Shown here: positions 46,703-55,416 of the stretch, piece by piece
How positions within the stretch are numbered: position 1 is the first letter of the stretch
Layout of the letters: each line of letters opens with the position of its first letter
NCBI GenBank assembly: GCA_945487905.1
Contig: CALYTW010000003.1
Location: forward strand, 1 to 59,359
DNA: 59,359 nt
Direction of reading: 5' to 3'
Source of the DNA: an uncultured cyanobacterium
Lineage (GTDB): Bacteria > Cyanobacteriota > Vampirovibrionia > Gastranaerophilales > Gastranaerophilaceae
Translations under genes and position numbers: made by a program
Notes under the pieces: generated by a model
What the model saw: only the letters and a program-made list of their open reading frames with translations
The model's database searches: none
What the model was told of the DNA's origin: nothing

Positions 46703-48279
46703 TTATTAAAACACTTCTTAGGAAGTGTTTTTTTGTTAGTAAAATCAGTACTTTCAGACGGTTCGATAGTGGATTTTTTAAGTTCATGTTCTTTAGATAA
46801 TCTAAATAGAATGTCAAATGCTGGATGTAGCTCTACATCTAGCTTTCCGTCATAATATGTTGCGTTCGATAGTACAGTTTGAGTGATAAATCGCTTATCT
46901 TCAACTGTTCCGTTCATGAACATGTTGTATGAGTCCTTAGCAAATGCCAGTAATTTCTCGCATGTATCATAGAATTTAACATCAGCTTCATTTATTCTAT
47001 TTAGCTGTTCAATTAATTCAGCTTTTTCAGTATGGTACTCTTGATTTATCTTCTTCCAGAAATCTTCTTCGATAGTTCCATCACATCTGTCATCATAGGC
47101 TTGTCTTATGCGTTTGTTAAGCTGTTCAATTTTTCTGCTAATGTTAGCTTCTGCTTTCCCCTGATAATCATTCTTATCATCATGGATTTCTTTAATAAAG
47201 CTCTTTATTTCTTCTATCAACTCTCTTGAAACATGGAAACTCTTTAGAAATTCTGCCAATACCTTATCTATGCTTGTTTGAGAGATATAAGACAACTTCT
47301 TACAACCTTTTCTGTAAAAGTCATTACAGTGGTAGTATATGTATTGTTTACCACTTTTCTTTTTCTTCAATTCTGGTGTCAGCATACCGCCACAGATACC
47401 ACATTTAAACAATCCTTGATAAGGAAATTGAATATCATGAGTTCTTGTCCTTACAACACCACCTAAACGCTCTTGTATCGCATTAAATGTGCTTAGGTCA
47501 ATAATCCCTTCATGTTGTGCATTAGTACAGATAAATCCTTTGAACTCAAATTGTCCAATGTAAAAGATGTTCTTAAACATTCGTTCAATGGTAGATTTGG
47601 CTAACTTCTTCCCATTTCTATTAGTCAATCCCTGTGGGTACAACATATCGTTAATTGTTTTAGCCGAATAATTACCAGTTGCATACATTTCAAATGCTTT
47701 TCTTACAACAGCTCTTTTATCCTCATCAACAGCTATGATATGTTTCCCCAATTTGTCCATAGTATTATAATAACCAACTGGGGCAATAGAAGGATATACT
47801 CCGTCTTCTATCTTTGCTAATATGCCCTTTTCTGCTTCTTCTTTAAGATTATCTATATACTGTTTAGAAAGAACAACTCTTAAGCCATATATCATCTTAT
47901 CTTGGCTCTTTGACTTTTCTGATATAATAGAACCTTCTTTAACAAAATGTATCTCAAGTCCTTCAATTTCATCTAAATCAACAACATCTTTGAAGTTTCT
48001 TGTTATTCTATCTGTCTTTTCAACTAACAGCTTATTAACATCTTTATGTGATTTCAGATACTTGAGCATTAAATTAAACTGCTTACGACCAGATTTCTTG
48101 GCACTCATAGCTTCTCTAAAGAACTCAACAATTTCAAATCCTTCATCTTTAGCATATTTCCTTAGCAGTTTCTCTTGTGCAGAAAGAGAATATCCTCTTT
48201 CTTGTTCATGCGAGGACACCCTGATATAAATTACACACCTGTTAGTTTCAATAATTCCGCCAGATTTCTTCTTTACCAT
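46645..48279 (-). CDS. large serine recombinase (element integrase)
   Basis: A site-specific integrase of about 544 residues. The N-terminal resolvase domain has CVIYIRVSSHEQERGYSLSA (nucleophile Ser) and VEKTDRITRN. Next are the recombinase domain (about 165-270), a zinc ribbon CGICGGML with YHCNDFYRKGC, a coiled coil (about 385-450) and a C-terminal tail. I chose ATG 48279 with AAGGGG upstream; GTG 48288 is also open. Unusually, the last 35 or so residues are encoded across a terminator and the antisense strand of the tRNA-Asp gene, with the stop codon inside the tRNA. The tail is therefore probably derived from the chromosomal target after integration. Confidence 0.9.
   Translation of the reverse strand: MVKKKSGGIIETNRCVIYIRVSSHEQERGYSLSAQEKLLRKYAKDEGFEIVEFFREAMSAKKSGRKQFNLMLKYLKSHKDVNKLLVEKTDRITRNFKDVVDLDEIEGLEIHFVKEGSIISEKSKSQDKMIYGLRVVLSKQYIDNLKEEAEKGILAKIEDGVYPSIAPVGYYNTMDKLGKHIIAVDEDKRAVVRKAFEMYATGNYSAKTINDMLYPQGLTNRNGKKLAKSTIERMFKNIFYIGQFEFKGFICTNAQHEGIIDLSTFNAIQERLGGVVRTRTHDIQFPYQGLFKCGICGGMLTPELKKKKSGKQYIYYHCNDFYRKGCKKLSYISQTSIDKVLAEFLKSFHVSRELIEEIKSFIKEIHDDKNDYQGKAEANISRKIEQLNKRIRQAYDDRCDGTIEEDFWKKINQEYHTEKAELIEQLNRINEADVKFYDTCEKLLAFAKDSYNMFMNGTVEDKRFITQTVLSNATYYDGKLDVELHPAFDILFRLSKEHELKKSTIEPSESTDFTNKKTLPKKCFNNGGNDEARTRDLLRDRQAL
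46708..46734 (+). terminator. tRNA-Asp terminator inside the recombinase frame
   Basis: AAAACACTTC and GAAGTGTTTT form a perfect stem with a TTAG loop and a T tail, six bases after the tRNA CCA. The same bases are read in reverse as codons near the end of the recombinase. Confidence 0.8.
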
Positions 48280-48341
48280 AAGGAACACCCCTTACTTGTA
48301 TTGTATCACAAATAAGGGGTTCTGGCAGCTGTATGTTTCAT

Positions 48342-48503
48342 TTACATAGCTTTGTTATTCATTTCAACTAATTTATAAAGATACTTGGCTATCTGCTTTT
48401 TATTCTCCTCATCAGTTGTTTTTATAGTGGGCGAATGCACAATAACGGTTATGTTATCAACATTAAATGTGATGTCGGAATTGTTGTTATTTCTTTTTTT
48501 CAT
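48342..48503 (-). CDS. small basic/Asn-rich protein of the element
   Basis: A 53-residue frame starting MKKRNNNNSDITFNVDN and ending LYKLVEMNNKAM. It is supported by a near-perfect ribosome site (AAAAGGAGG) seven bases before ATG. It sits directly upstream of the recombinase on the same strand, 62 bases from its start. No family recognised. Small proteins next to integrases are often excisionase-like directionality factors, but the sequence shows no helix-turn-helix that I can identify. Its coding region contains the ATAACGGTTAT palindrome repeated upstream. Confidence 0.65.
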   Translation of the reverse strand: MKKRNNNNSDITFNVDNITVIVHSPTIKTTDEENKKQIAKYLYKLVEMNNKAM

Positions 48504-48558
48504 AGCGTAGCCTCCTTTTCTTTTGCGTGCTACGCACAGCTTGACAGGCTACGATAAC

Positions 48559-48583
48559 CAGAATAACGGTTATTGTTATTCTG
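48559..48583. promoter_or_regulatory. inverted repeat around ATAACGGTTAT
   Basis: CAGAATAAC and GTTATTCTG flank a seven-base centre. The inner ATAACGGTTAT also occurs at 48442-48452, inside the small gene. A related pair, AAACTGTTAT and ATAACAGTTT, lies at 48643-48670. Possible operator upstream of the small gene and recombinase; no protein can be assigned. Confidence 0.4.
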
Positions 48584-48594
48584 AAAATTTAGGT

Positions 48595-48627
48595 GCAAAA
48601 AACAGCTACTATCATTGAATAGTAGCC
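48595..48627 (-). terminator. terminator of the restriction-modification operon
   Basis: On the minus strand GCTACTAT and ATAGTAGC pair around six bases, followed by a T run before 48595. It lies after the stop of the 329-residue gene and should end the mod-res-X transcript. Confidence 0.7.
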
Positions 48628-48668
48628 GTATTACAATTTAGAAAACTGTTATTCTGGTAAATAACAGT

Positions 48669-49658
48669 TTAGTCTTCCCAGATATTTGTTATTATGTAGC
48701 AATTTAGAAATTTATCGTATTTCATAAGTGGCTTATCAGAACCGCTAATCTCTTTATATTGCTGATTAAGACGGTTTACTGCTGTTGTGAGTTCTCCCAT
48801 TCCACAGTATAATTTATTTCTTCGGTCTTCTCCTATTAAATCTTCTTTATAGATTTCATAGTTCTTAGCAGGTGCATATCGTTTAATATAGTCGTAAAGG
48901 TCTTGTACGCTTGGGGCAAAGTGTGTTCTTCGTTTACTCTTACTCTGTTTAATTTGTGGCTTCTGCTTCTTTGTGTCTTCAACAAAGTCGAAACAATCAA
49001 TAATACATTTAAAATCAATAACCTCACTATCTTCATTCAGCTTGATATTAGCCTTGTGAAGCATTATTGTTTCTTTAATAATTCCGTAACAAATAGGTTT
49101 AATGTATTTAATGTCATTAACATGGAAATACGACAAGTTGTATTTATCTGCTGTTAATACACCCAGTAAATTTTTTTCGTGAGCTTCCTTTAGCAACATA
49201 TTTTCATAATCATTAACAAGGTCATCAACTTCATAGCGTGTATAATAACTGGTTAATGCTTGTATTAATTTATCGGTATCATCTATTGATAATGTTAGTT
49301 TATATCCGTCATCTTCTTTCTTGGCACAAAGTGTCCAACTATTAGAACCACAATATATCTCTTTATTGTTTTCTTTACTATTCACTAATGATGATACTGT
49401 ATTTTCTGCGACAAGTTCTTCTATGTCTTCACCGTCATATATTTCATCTGATTGTTTATCTTCATTGTCTTCATAATCATAGTAGTAGTAAGCAAAGGCA
49501 TTTCCCATGCTTTCAAACAATTTAATCGTTTCAGAAAGTTGGTCTTCTGTTTTTACTTTCCATACGACATCTCCGTACATTGCAGAAACAAGCATTGCCA
49601 TAACCTTATTAGGTATGTCATCATTAAAGACTTCAAGTAATGCTTTTTCTACTATCAT
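48669..49658 (-). CDS. unknown third gene of the type III R-M operon
   Basis: Not recognised; 329 residues. The N-terminal part begins MIVEKALLEVFNDDIPNKVM and has a Tyr/Asp/Glu-rich acidic stretch (about 57-85, with YYYYDYEDNED). The middle is mixed alpha/beta (VSSLVNSKENNKEIYCGSN). A basic linker (about 235-247, KQKPQIKQSKSKRRT) leads to a C-terminal region of about 85 residues, DLYDYIKRYAPAKNYEIYKED, that could be a winged helix. No nuclease or ATPase motif. It starts 26 bases after the res stop codon with a TGGAGT ribosome site and is followed by a terminator, so it is co-transcribed with mod and res. A role in the system, such as control, anti-restriction or an added defence function, is plausible but unproven. 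Confidence 0.7.
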   Translation of the reverse strand: MIVEKALLEVFNDDIPNKVMAMLVSAMYGDVVWKVKTEDQLSETIKLFESMGNAFAYYYYDYEDNEDKQSDEIYDGEDIEELVAENTVSSLVNSKENNKEIYCGSNSWTLCAKKEDDGYKLTLSIDDTDKLIQALTSYYTRYEVDDLVNDYENMLLKEAHEKNLLGVLTADKYNLSYFHVNDIKYIKPICYGIIKETIMLHKANIKLNEDSEVIDFKCIIDCFDFVEDTKKQKPQIKQSKSKRRTHFAPSVQDLYDYIKRYAPAKNYEIYKEDLIGEDRRNKLYCGMGELTTAVNRLNQQYKEISGSDKPLMKYDKFLNCYIITNIWED

Positions 49659-49684
49659 GTGTACTCCAGTAATTATTTTATTTA

Positions 49685-52279
49685 TTATAGCTTACTCATA
49701 GCTTCGTTAAATTGAGCTTGTCTATCGGCAACATTAAAGAATGGGAATCCTACTATCTTATAATTGTTATCATCTATAAGTGTTTTAACTGGTCTCCCGG
49801 ATTCTTCAATTTGTAATAAAAATTCTTCTTTCCATGTGTCTTTATCAATAAGGTGTGAACCTTTAGGTTCAATAAATATCTGGTATTGGTCTGTAATGTT
49901 ACCTTCTTGTTTTGTCATAACAAGAACATAGTCTGGTTCAAAGCGTTCTCCACCATTAAATGAGAATAATTTTAACTGTCTTTCATTCCTTATTAGATAA
50001 ACCTTATCATATTTGTTCTTTAAGTCTTGTACGTGGTCTTTGAAGTATGCAACAAACTCTTTTTCTTCACTTGTTCCATAGTTATCGGTAAATACAAACC
50101 AATCCTCATTAGAAAGATTAACCTTCAAGTGTTCTGATATTGCACCATTTGATTGCGATACACCTTGACCGTCTCCATGAGGGTCTGTGTAACTTACGGT
50201 CTTATCTCTGAATACTTCACATAATTTTCTAGGCTTAAATTCCTTTGTTCCTTCGTAAGTTTCTTCAATGTCTGAGATTCTATTTGATATTTTACCTAAA
50301 GTATATTTCAAGGCTAAATATAACTGTTCATTAGTAATATCAGATTCACTAATTCTTATACTCAGCTTGATATTCCCTAAATACTTAGAATCCGTTATGA
50401 ATTGTTTAATTGATGTTAGATTAGGATAATATTGTTTAAGTATATTGAATTTAAAAATATTATACTGTCTTAAAGCCTTATGCACGATAGGATAAGGAAT
50501 ATTAGAAATAACAAATTCTTTCAAGATTCCTCTTTCTCCTGTGCTTGTGTCATCTGCTGAAGTTTCCAATAAGGTAGTTGTGCTTGAAGCACCTGCTGAT
50601 AGGTCGTAACTATATATTGTATCTCTGACAGACGGTAAAAGTTCAGTTATTGTATTTCTTGATTTAACAGCTCTTTCATTTTCAAAGATTAAACCATGTT
50701 TATATAGGTTATCATTCTTGAAGTCTTCTTTAAGGATATAAGAACATTCTTTAATGTTATCTGGCATTAATCCTATACCTCTCATAGCTGTTGTAAGTTC
50801 TGAGATATATGTGGAATTATTCATACAATGATAATAGAGAGTTTCACAAACTCTTAATTCATTTTCTATATCTTCATCAAACTTACGCAAGAATCTTTCT
50901 GCTTTATCCGTAGTCGTAAATGGACAATATCTCGCACCACGACCTATTAACTGAGCTTCTTGAATAGTTTGTTTTCCCGGACCGCCATGTCTTTCTGCAC
51001 TTCTTGTTTCATAAAGTCTAACTATATCAAACAAGTTAAGAACATCCCAACCCTCATTTAATTGGTCAACAGCAAAGATACAGCGAATCAGATTGTTTCT
51101 GTCTTCTAAAGAGTTAATCTGTAATTGATAATTTCCCTTTTCTTCTTTACTGTTTACTGAAACACATTTCTCATCTGAAAAGTCTTCTCTGATTTCTGCA
51201 ATCAGTTCCTCTGTTGTTAAATGTTTATCAAAGTATTCAAACATCTTAACAAGTAATGGATGACTATTCTGTGTTCTAATCCTTGTTAAATCTGCTTCTG
51301 ATAGGTTTTCAATAAGCGGTCTGAATTGTTCTTTATAGAAACTTTTACTTGAATCTATCTTATCACTTTTAAATAAGATTACAGGCTTAATGGTTTTCTT
51401 ATTATCTTGAAACAGCTTCAATCTGTACTGACTTAATAGTATTGCTTGTAATACTCTGTCAATTAAAGGTACATGAGATTGAAAAGTCTTAACTTCCTTT
51501 GAATAGCGGTCTTCTCTAAACTTTCTTAAAGGATAGTCTATTATAATTTTTTTCTCGTATGAGGTTTTAATGTATGTATTTTTCAAATCACAAGTTGCCG
51601 TAAATTCAAGTAATACATTATCTCTATCGGAATTAAATATTCTATTAACTGTTGTTTCCCAGTTACTTTTGTCTTCTTTCTCCGATTTAGATAAACCTTT
51701 TTTAGTCTCTATATTAAGGTGGTGTGCTTCGTCAGCTATCAATACAATTTTCTTTTCTGCAAAGTCATCATCAGTCAAACCATTCTCTTTGAACTGATTA
51801 AGACTCATGTGTAATCCTTGAATAGTAGTAAAACAAATGTTAATGTCTTCTTGATTGCAACCTTGAAAGTTATCTACTGTGCGAACCTTTATAATTTCAC
51901 CGTCAATGTTGATTTCATCATTAAACAAGTATTTACTAGAAGTCTGGTTAATAAAGTTATCCTTAGTCTTTTGAACAATGTTATCTGTATTAACAAAGAA
52001 TAAGAAATTCCTATAACCCTTCTTGTACAGATATAAGATTAAACCCGCCATTATAAGAGTCTTACCGCTACCTGTTGCCATGTGAAATAGCACTTGTGTA
52101 GGTTTATGACATTTTTCACTTTCAAAGTATGTTATAAAGTTTCTAAAAGCTAGTTCTTGATATGGTCTGATAGAATATTTCTGAGTAAGGTTCTTTGTTA
52201 CATACTTAGGTAATTCCTTGTATGCTTCTGGTGCAAACTCTCTAAGTGCCTTTATATCCTCGAATAAGAATGTTCCCAT
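49685..52279 (-). CDS. type III restriction enzyme, Res subunit
   Basis: The helicase-nuclease subunit of a type III system (864 residues); with Mod it translocates or slides on DNA and cuts near an unmethylated site. Walker A ATGSGKT (68-74), the DEAH-type box IADEAHHL, CIFAVDQLNEGWDVLN (motif V) and EAQLIGRGARYCPF (motif VI) define the superfamily 2 core. At the C-terminus FEPDYVLVMTKQ followed by YQIFIEPKGSHL is a PD-ExK nuclease site. All key residues appear intact. It starts two bases after the mod stop codon with its own GAGGGTG ribosome site. Confidence 0.94.
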   Translation of the reverse strand: MGTFLFEDIKALREFAPEAYKELPKYVTKNLTQKYSIRPYQELAFRNFITYFESEKCHKPTQVLFHMATGSGKTLIMAGLILYLYKKGYRNFLFFVNTDNIVQKTKDNFINQTSSKYLFNDEINIDGEIIKVRTVDNFQGCNQEDINICFTTIQGLHMSLNQFKENGLTDDDFAEKKIVLIADEAHHLNIETKKGLSKSEKEDKSNWETTVNRIFNSDRDNVLLEFTATCDLKNTYIKTSYEKKIIIDYPLRKFREDRYSKEVKTFQSHVPLIDRVLQAILLSQYRLKLFQDNKKTIKPVILFKSDKIDSSKSFYKEQFRPLIENLSEADLTRIRTQNSHPLLVKMFEYFDKHLTTEELIAEIREDFSDEKCVSVNSKEEKGNYQLQINSLEDRNNLIRCIFAVDQLNEGWDVLNLFDIVRLYETRSAERHGGPGKQTIQEAQLIGRGARYCPFTTTDKAERFLRKFDEDIENELRVCETLYYHCMNNSTYISELTTAMRGIGLMPDNIKECSYILKEDFKNDNLYKHGLIFENERAVKSRNTITELLPSVRDTIYSYDLSAGASSTTTLLETSADDTSTGERGILKEFVISNIPYPIVHKALRQYNIFKFNILKQYYPNLTSIKQFITDSKYLGNIKLSIRISESDITNEQLYLALKYTLGKISNRISDIEETYEGTKEFKPRKLCEVFRDKTVSYTDPHGDGQGVSQSNGAISEHLKVNLSNEDWFVFTDNYGTSEEKEFVAYFKDHVQDLKNKYDKVYLIRNERQLKLFSFNGGERFEPDYVLVMTKQEGNITDQYQIFIEPKGSHLIDKDTWKEEFLLQIEESGRPVKTLIDDNNYKIVGFPFFNVADRQAQFNEAMSKL

Positions 52280-52281
52280 AT

Positions 52282-54306
52282 CTATACACCCTCACTATAG
52301 AAACTTCTTGCAAAGGCTTTTTCTTCTTCAGTTACAGCAAGGTCTTCATCTTCCATATCACAGTAATTAACATATAACAAGTTTTTATCTAATACTTGAA
52401 TTAAGAAACTACGCTTGTCTTCTGTTGATAGTTCTTTGAAGTCTTGTTCTGATTCTTTAAGTTTGTTTATATCTGCTTTATAGCTTATAAATTCAGAATC
52501 TGTGATTTCTTTATACAAGTCATTTAACTTATTATCATCTGCAACTTGTATTTCATCTATATACTTGTGGTTAAGTTCCTTTAATTCACAATAAACAAAA
52601 CTTCCACCGCCATGCCAGTTGACAGATTTAGAAATACCACCTTGTTCACCACTTAACACATTTATAAGTCTTACAAGGCTGTCATTGTCATTATAATTAA
52701 GTTGCTCAATACCTATATACTGCCTATTTAATTTATGTGCAACAGCACAGGTTGTTCCACTTCCTACATGAAAGTCTAAAACAATGTCTGATTCTTTTGT
52801 TGCCAATTCAATAATTCTTCTTAATAGTTTTTCAGGCTTCTTACCATTTTTTAATTGAACTCCACCTTCCTTTGCAATACCGTCCCAACTTATGTCTTGC
52901 CATAAATCAGTTAGTAATTCTGTTGAAGTTGGTGTTCCGTCTATGTTCTTGACCTTCTTAGAATAGAATGATAATGCTCCCCCATTAATAACATATCCTT
53001 GTTCTTCACCATCAGATTTATTGTAAACAAACACTTTATCTCTCTCTGTCTTAGAACGTTCCATAAGGGCTTTTAATTCTTGTGTTGGTTTTTGAGGGTC
53101 TCTAATACTTACAACTCTATTAGCATTCTGTAAAGCAAATTCAGCAATTAGAGAATCCCTTATAATTTTCCAATAATCGCCCCATTTAGCTTGTGCGTTT
53201 TTCGCTGCTTGTTGCCATGTGCTTCCAAGTTCAATACCATTCATTTTGTATATAACATTATATAGCTTTTCTAATTTCCAATTCTCTGGATTATCATCTG
53301 GATTTTCAATATATAAGTCATAATTAGAGTCGTAGCTTGTTGGTACATACATTTTCTTAAAGTCAAAACAATTTCTATCTTTAGCATAGAATAGTATGTA
53401 TTCAGTTACATCTATTGGACCGGGATTTACCGTCTTAAAACCCGCAGGAGAAGCTGTTTTAACAGAGATTATCTGTACTAAATTATTCTTTCCAAAGATT
53501 TCATCTAACAAAGGTATCAAGTAACCTAATTCATGATAATCAATTTGTACGAACAAGCCCCCTTCTTTGCTTAAAAGGTTATACGCTTGTATAATTCTAT
53601 TACGCATGAATACCAACCAACTTGAATGGTTAAAGTTATCATTGTAGTTAAAACTATCACTACCAGTATTGTATGGTGGGTCTATGTATATGCACTTTAC
53701 TCTACCCTCATATCTTTTTAATATTGATGATAATGCAAGTAAGTTATTTCCTTTAATTAAAAGATTATCTTTGTCATCAAATTCAGTTATACTGTCTTCT
53801 CCGTCTTTAGTATATCTTTTCATATTAGTAAATACTTTAGGTGCAAGAAGTCTATCAACATCATCTGGTGCAAGCAATTCATTATAGAATATTTCTCCTC
53901 TTTTCTGGTCTTCCTTAGTTTGACCACCTTCTAATACACAGTCTTTATAAGGGAACGATAGTACAACGTCATTTTTAGAAGAAATGAATTGTTCCTTGCT
54001 ATCTATTAAACCGATAGTATTCTTAAATCTTGTATATGAATCTTGAAGAAATGCCTTGTTATTTATAGCCCAACCAAATGCAGTTTTATCAAATACTAAT
54101 GTTCCGTCGATATCCGTAAAGAACTTTTCTTTCATTCTATCATTGGATAAAAGTAACTTAATCAAATCTTTATCCATTTTCATAGCACACTCATAGACTT
54201 TATTTCTCAATAAGTCTTTACCGTTATCAGCATAGAATCTCTTTTCAGGGTCTTGTTCTAACAATTCTAATAATTCAAAATAAAATCCTTTTCTTTCTTC
54301 TGTCAT
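52282..54306 (-). CDS. type III DNA adenine methyltransferase, Mod subunit
   Basis: It recognises the target sequence and methylates adenine on one strand (674 residues). The catalytic DPPYNTGSD (about 209-217) comes before the S-adenosylmethionine loop LDFHVGSGTTCAVAHKL (about 510-526), the order of beta-class enzymes typical of type III Mod. The region between the motifs (about 270-480) is the expected target-recognition domain. I chose ATG 54306 with AAAGGA upstream; the frame runs to 54372 but those codons overlap the promoter. First gene of the mod-res-X operon. Confidence 0.94.
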   Translation of the reverse strand: MTEERKGFYFELLELLEQDPEKRFYADNGKDLLRNKVYECAMKMDKDLIKLLLSNDRMKEKFFTDIDGTLVFDKTAFGWAINNKAFLQDSYTRFKNTIGLIDSKEQFISSKNDVVLSFPYKDCVLEGGQTKEDQKRGEIFYNELLAPDDVDRLLAPKVFTNMKRYTKDGEDSITEFDDKDNLLIKGNNLLALSSILKRYEGRVKCIYIDPPYNTGSDSFNYNDNFNHSSWLVFMRNRIIQAYNLLSKEGGLFVQIDYHELGYLIPLLDEIFGKNNLVQIISVKTASPAGFKTVNPGPIDVTEYILFYAKDRNCFDFKKMYVPTSYDSNYDLYIENPDDNPENWKLEKLYNVIYKMNGIELGSTWQQAAKNAQAKWGDYWKIIRDSLIAEFALQNANRVVSIRDPQKPTQELKALMERSKTERDKVFVYNKSDGEEQGYVINGGALSFYSKKVKNIDGTPTSTELLTDLWQDISWDGIAKEGGVQLKNGKKPEKLLRRIIELATKESDIVLDFHVGSGTTCAVAHKLNRQYIGIEQLNYNDNDSLVRLINVLSGEQGGISKSVNWHGGGSFVYCELKELNHKYIDEIQVADDNKLNDLYKEITDSEFISYKADINKLKESEQDFKELSTEDKRSFLIQVLDKNLLYVNYCDMEDEDLAVTEEEKAFARSFYSEGV

Positions 54307-54355
54307 GATTCGTCCTTTGGTTATAGCTATACCCATATTAACAAATCTTAACATT

Positions 54356-54383
54356 ATTATAAAGAACGGCAATCATACATTAA
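54356..54383 (-). promoter_or_regulatory. promoter of the mod-res-X operon
   Basis: On the minus strand TTAATG (54383-54378), a 16-base spacer and TATAAT (54361-54356) lie about 50 bases before the mod ATG. It lets the operon be expressed apart from the upstream XRE gene. Confidence 0.5.
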
Positions 54384-54400
54384 TAGGATTTCAGAGGGTA

Positions 54401-54712
54401 TTACATTAAGTCTATCATATTGTTAATGCGTATTAATTTATCAAGATTACAAGTACATAATTTATTGTTTATCAATTCTATAATCTTAGCTATATCTTTC
54501 TCTGGTTCTGGTAACAATAATTCAACAGGGGAAATGTTAAATACATCACATACTTTATCAACCGTTTCTGCTGTTGCTTGATACTTGTTATGTTCAAGGT
54601 TTCTATATCCTTGAACACTCATGTTAATTTTCTCGGCAAATTGTTCCTGTGTAAGTTTCTTACTTACACGCAGTCTTTTTATGCCACCATTAATCATTTC
54701 TTGATAACTCAT
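54401..54712 (-). CDS. XRE-family helix-turn-helix regulator
   Basis: About 103 residues. The N-terminal HTH domain contains KRLRVSKKLTQEQFAEKINM and VQGYRNLEHNKYQATAETVDKVCDVFNI, the Cro/C1 pattern. The C-terminal 35 residues are helical with CTCNLDK. I chose ATG 54712 (MSYQEMINGGIKRL); a GTG at 54727 is also open. It lies just upstream of mod on the same strand, the usual place for a control (C) protein of a restriction-modification system, and is divergent from the SLOG-like gene. TGTAACAAA (54734-54742) lies in its upstream region. Confidence 0.85.
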   Translation of the reverse strand: MSYQEMINGGIKRLRVSKKLTQEQFAEKINMSVQGYRNLEHNKYQATAETVDKVCDVFNISPVELLLPEPEKDIAKIIELINNKLCTCNLDKLIRINNMIDLM

Positions 54713-54757
54713 AACTATTATTCTCACTTATCTTGTAACAAATTAAAACTAATCATA

Positions 54758-54787
54758 TAGACAAGCAGGTACTACTTATAGTATGCT
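54758..54787 (+). promoter_or_regulatory. promoter of the SLOG-like gene
   Basis: TAGACA (54758-54763), 18-base spacer, TATGCT (54782-54787), about 25 bases before the ATG at 54812. It overlaps the divergent upstream region of the XRE gene. Confidence 0.4.
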
Positions 54788-54811
54788 TTGACTGTTATAA
54801 GGACAGTATGA

Positions 54812-55255
54812 ATGGACGGTAAAACTTGTTTCTTAATGGGTAATAGACACACACCTAGCAATATAAGAGAACCGCTTGCGGAAGCGGTTGAAACGCATAT
54901 TGCTGAATATGGAGTAACAACATTTACAGTAGGTCGTTACGGTGCGTTTGATAGTATGGCTAGAGAGGTGCTGAGAGAGGCTAAGAAGCAACATAATGAC
55001 ATTGAACTATATTTACTTACCCCTTACGCATTGACACAGAAAATAGACACTCCAGAGGGCTTTAATGGAACATTTTACCCAGACGGTCTGGAGAAAGTAC
55101 CGTTAAGGCTTGCCATTCCACAGGCTAACAGGTATATGGTGCAGAACTCCAATTATTTAATAACATACTGTCATCACATAGGAAACACCAGAAACATTGT
55201 TGAGTACGCCCAGAAACGAGAGAAAAAGGGCTTAATAAAGGTAACTTTGCTATAA
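54812..55255 (+). CDS. SLOG-like Rossmann-fold protein
   Basis: A 147-residue protein. TCFLMGNRHTP at the start, FTVGRYGAFDSMAREVLREAK and YLITYCHHIGNTRNIVEYAQKREKKG fit the SLOG/LOG-like nucleotide-binding fold (the group including DUF1273, YpsA and DprA-related proteins). SLOG proteins in mobile elements and defence loci are proposed to sense or make nucleotide-derived ligands; the ligand here is not known. The last residues match the family pattern. AAGGAC ribosome site. It diverges from the XRE regulator. Confidence 0.7.
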   Translation: MDGKTCFLMGNRHTPSNIREPLAEAVETHIAEYGVTTFTVGRYGAFDSMAREVLREAKKQHNDIELYLLTPYALTQKIDTPEGFNGTFYPDGLEKVPLRLAIPQANRYMVQNSNYLITYCHHIGNTRNIVEYAQKREKKGLIKVTLL

Positions 55256-55262
55256 TAAAGAG

Positions 55263-55402
55263 TGTCAATAAATTTATAAATTCTTTATACACTAAATTTA
55301 GTCAGATTTAAGGTTGTTGGCAAATGTCTAACAATAACCGAAAACCCTTGCTATTATTGAAAGAGAAGAAAATGCTGCGGAATGTAACAAATGTCAATAA
55401 AT
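55263..55402. repeat. separated TGTCAATAAAT direct repeat
   Basis: TGTCAATAAAT occurs at 55263-55273 and again at 55392-55402, the second next to TGTAACAAA. It lies in the 224-base gap between the SLOG-like gene and the next operon. A 44-codon frame within this gap runs over the promoter and is unlikely to be real. Confidence 0.35.
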
Positions 55403-55416
55403 GTAAGATGATTTTC

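Noticed and set aside
46605-46817. 70-codon minus-strand frame ending in a RLELATSCVTG-type peptide
   Set aside because: This is the familiar spurious translation of the antisense strand of a tRNA gene; it overlaps tRNA-Asp and the recombinase in another frame.
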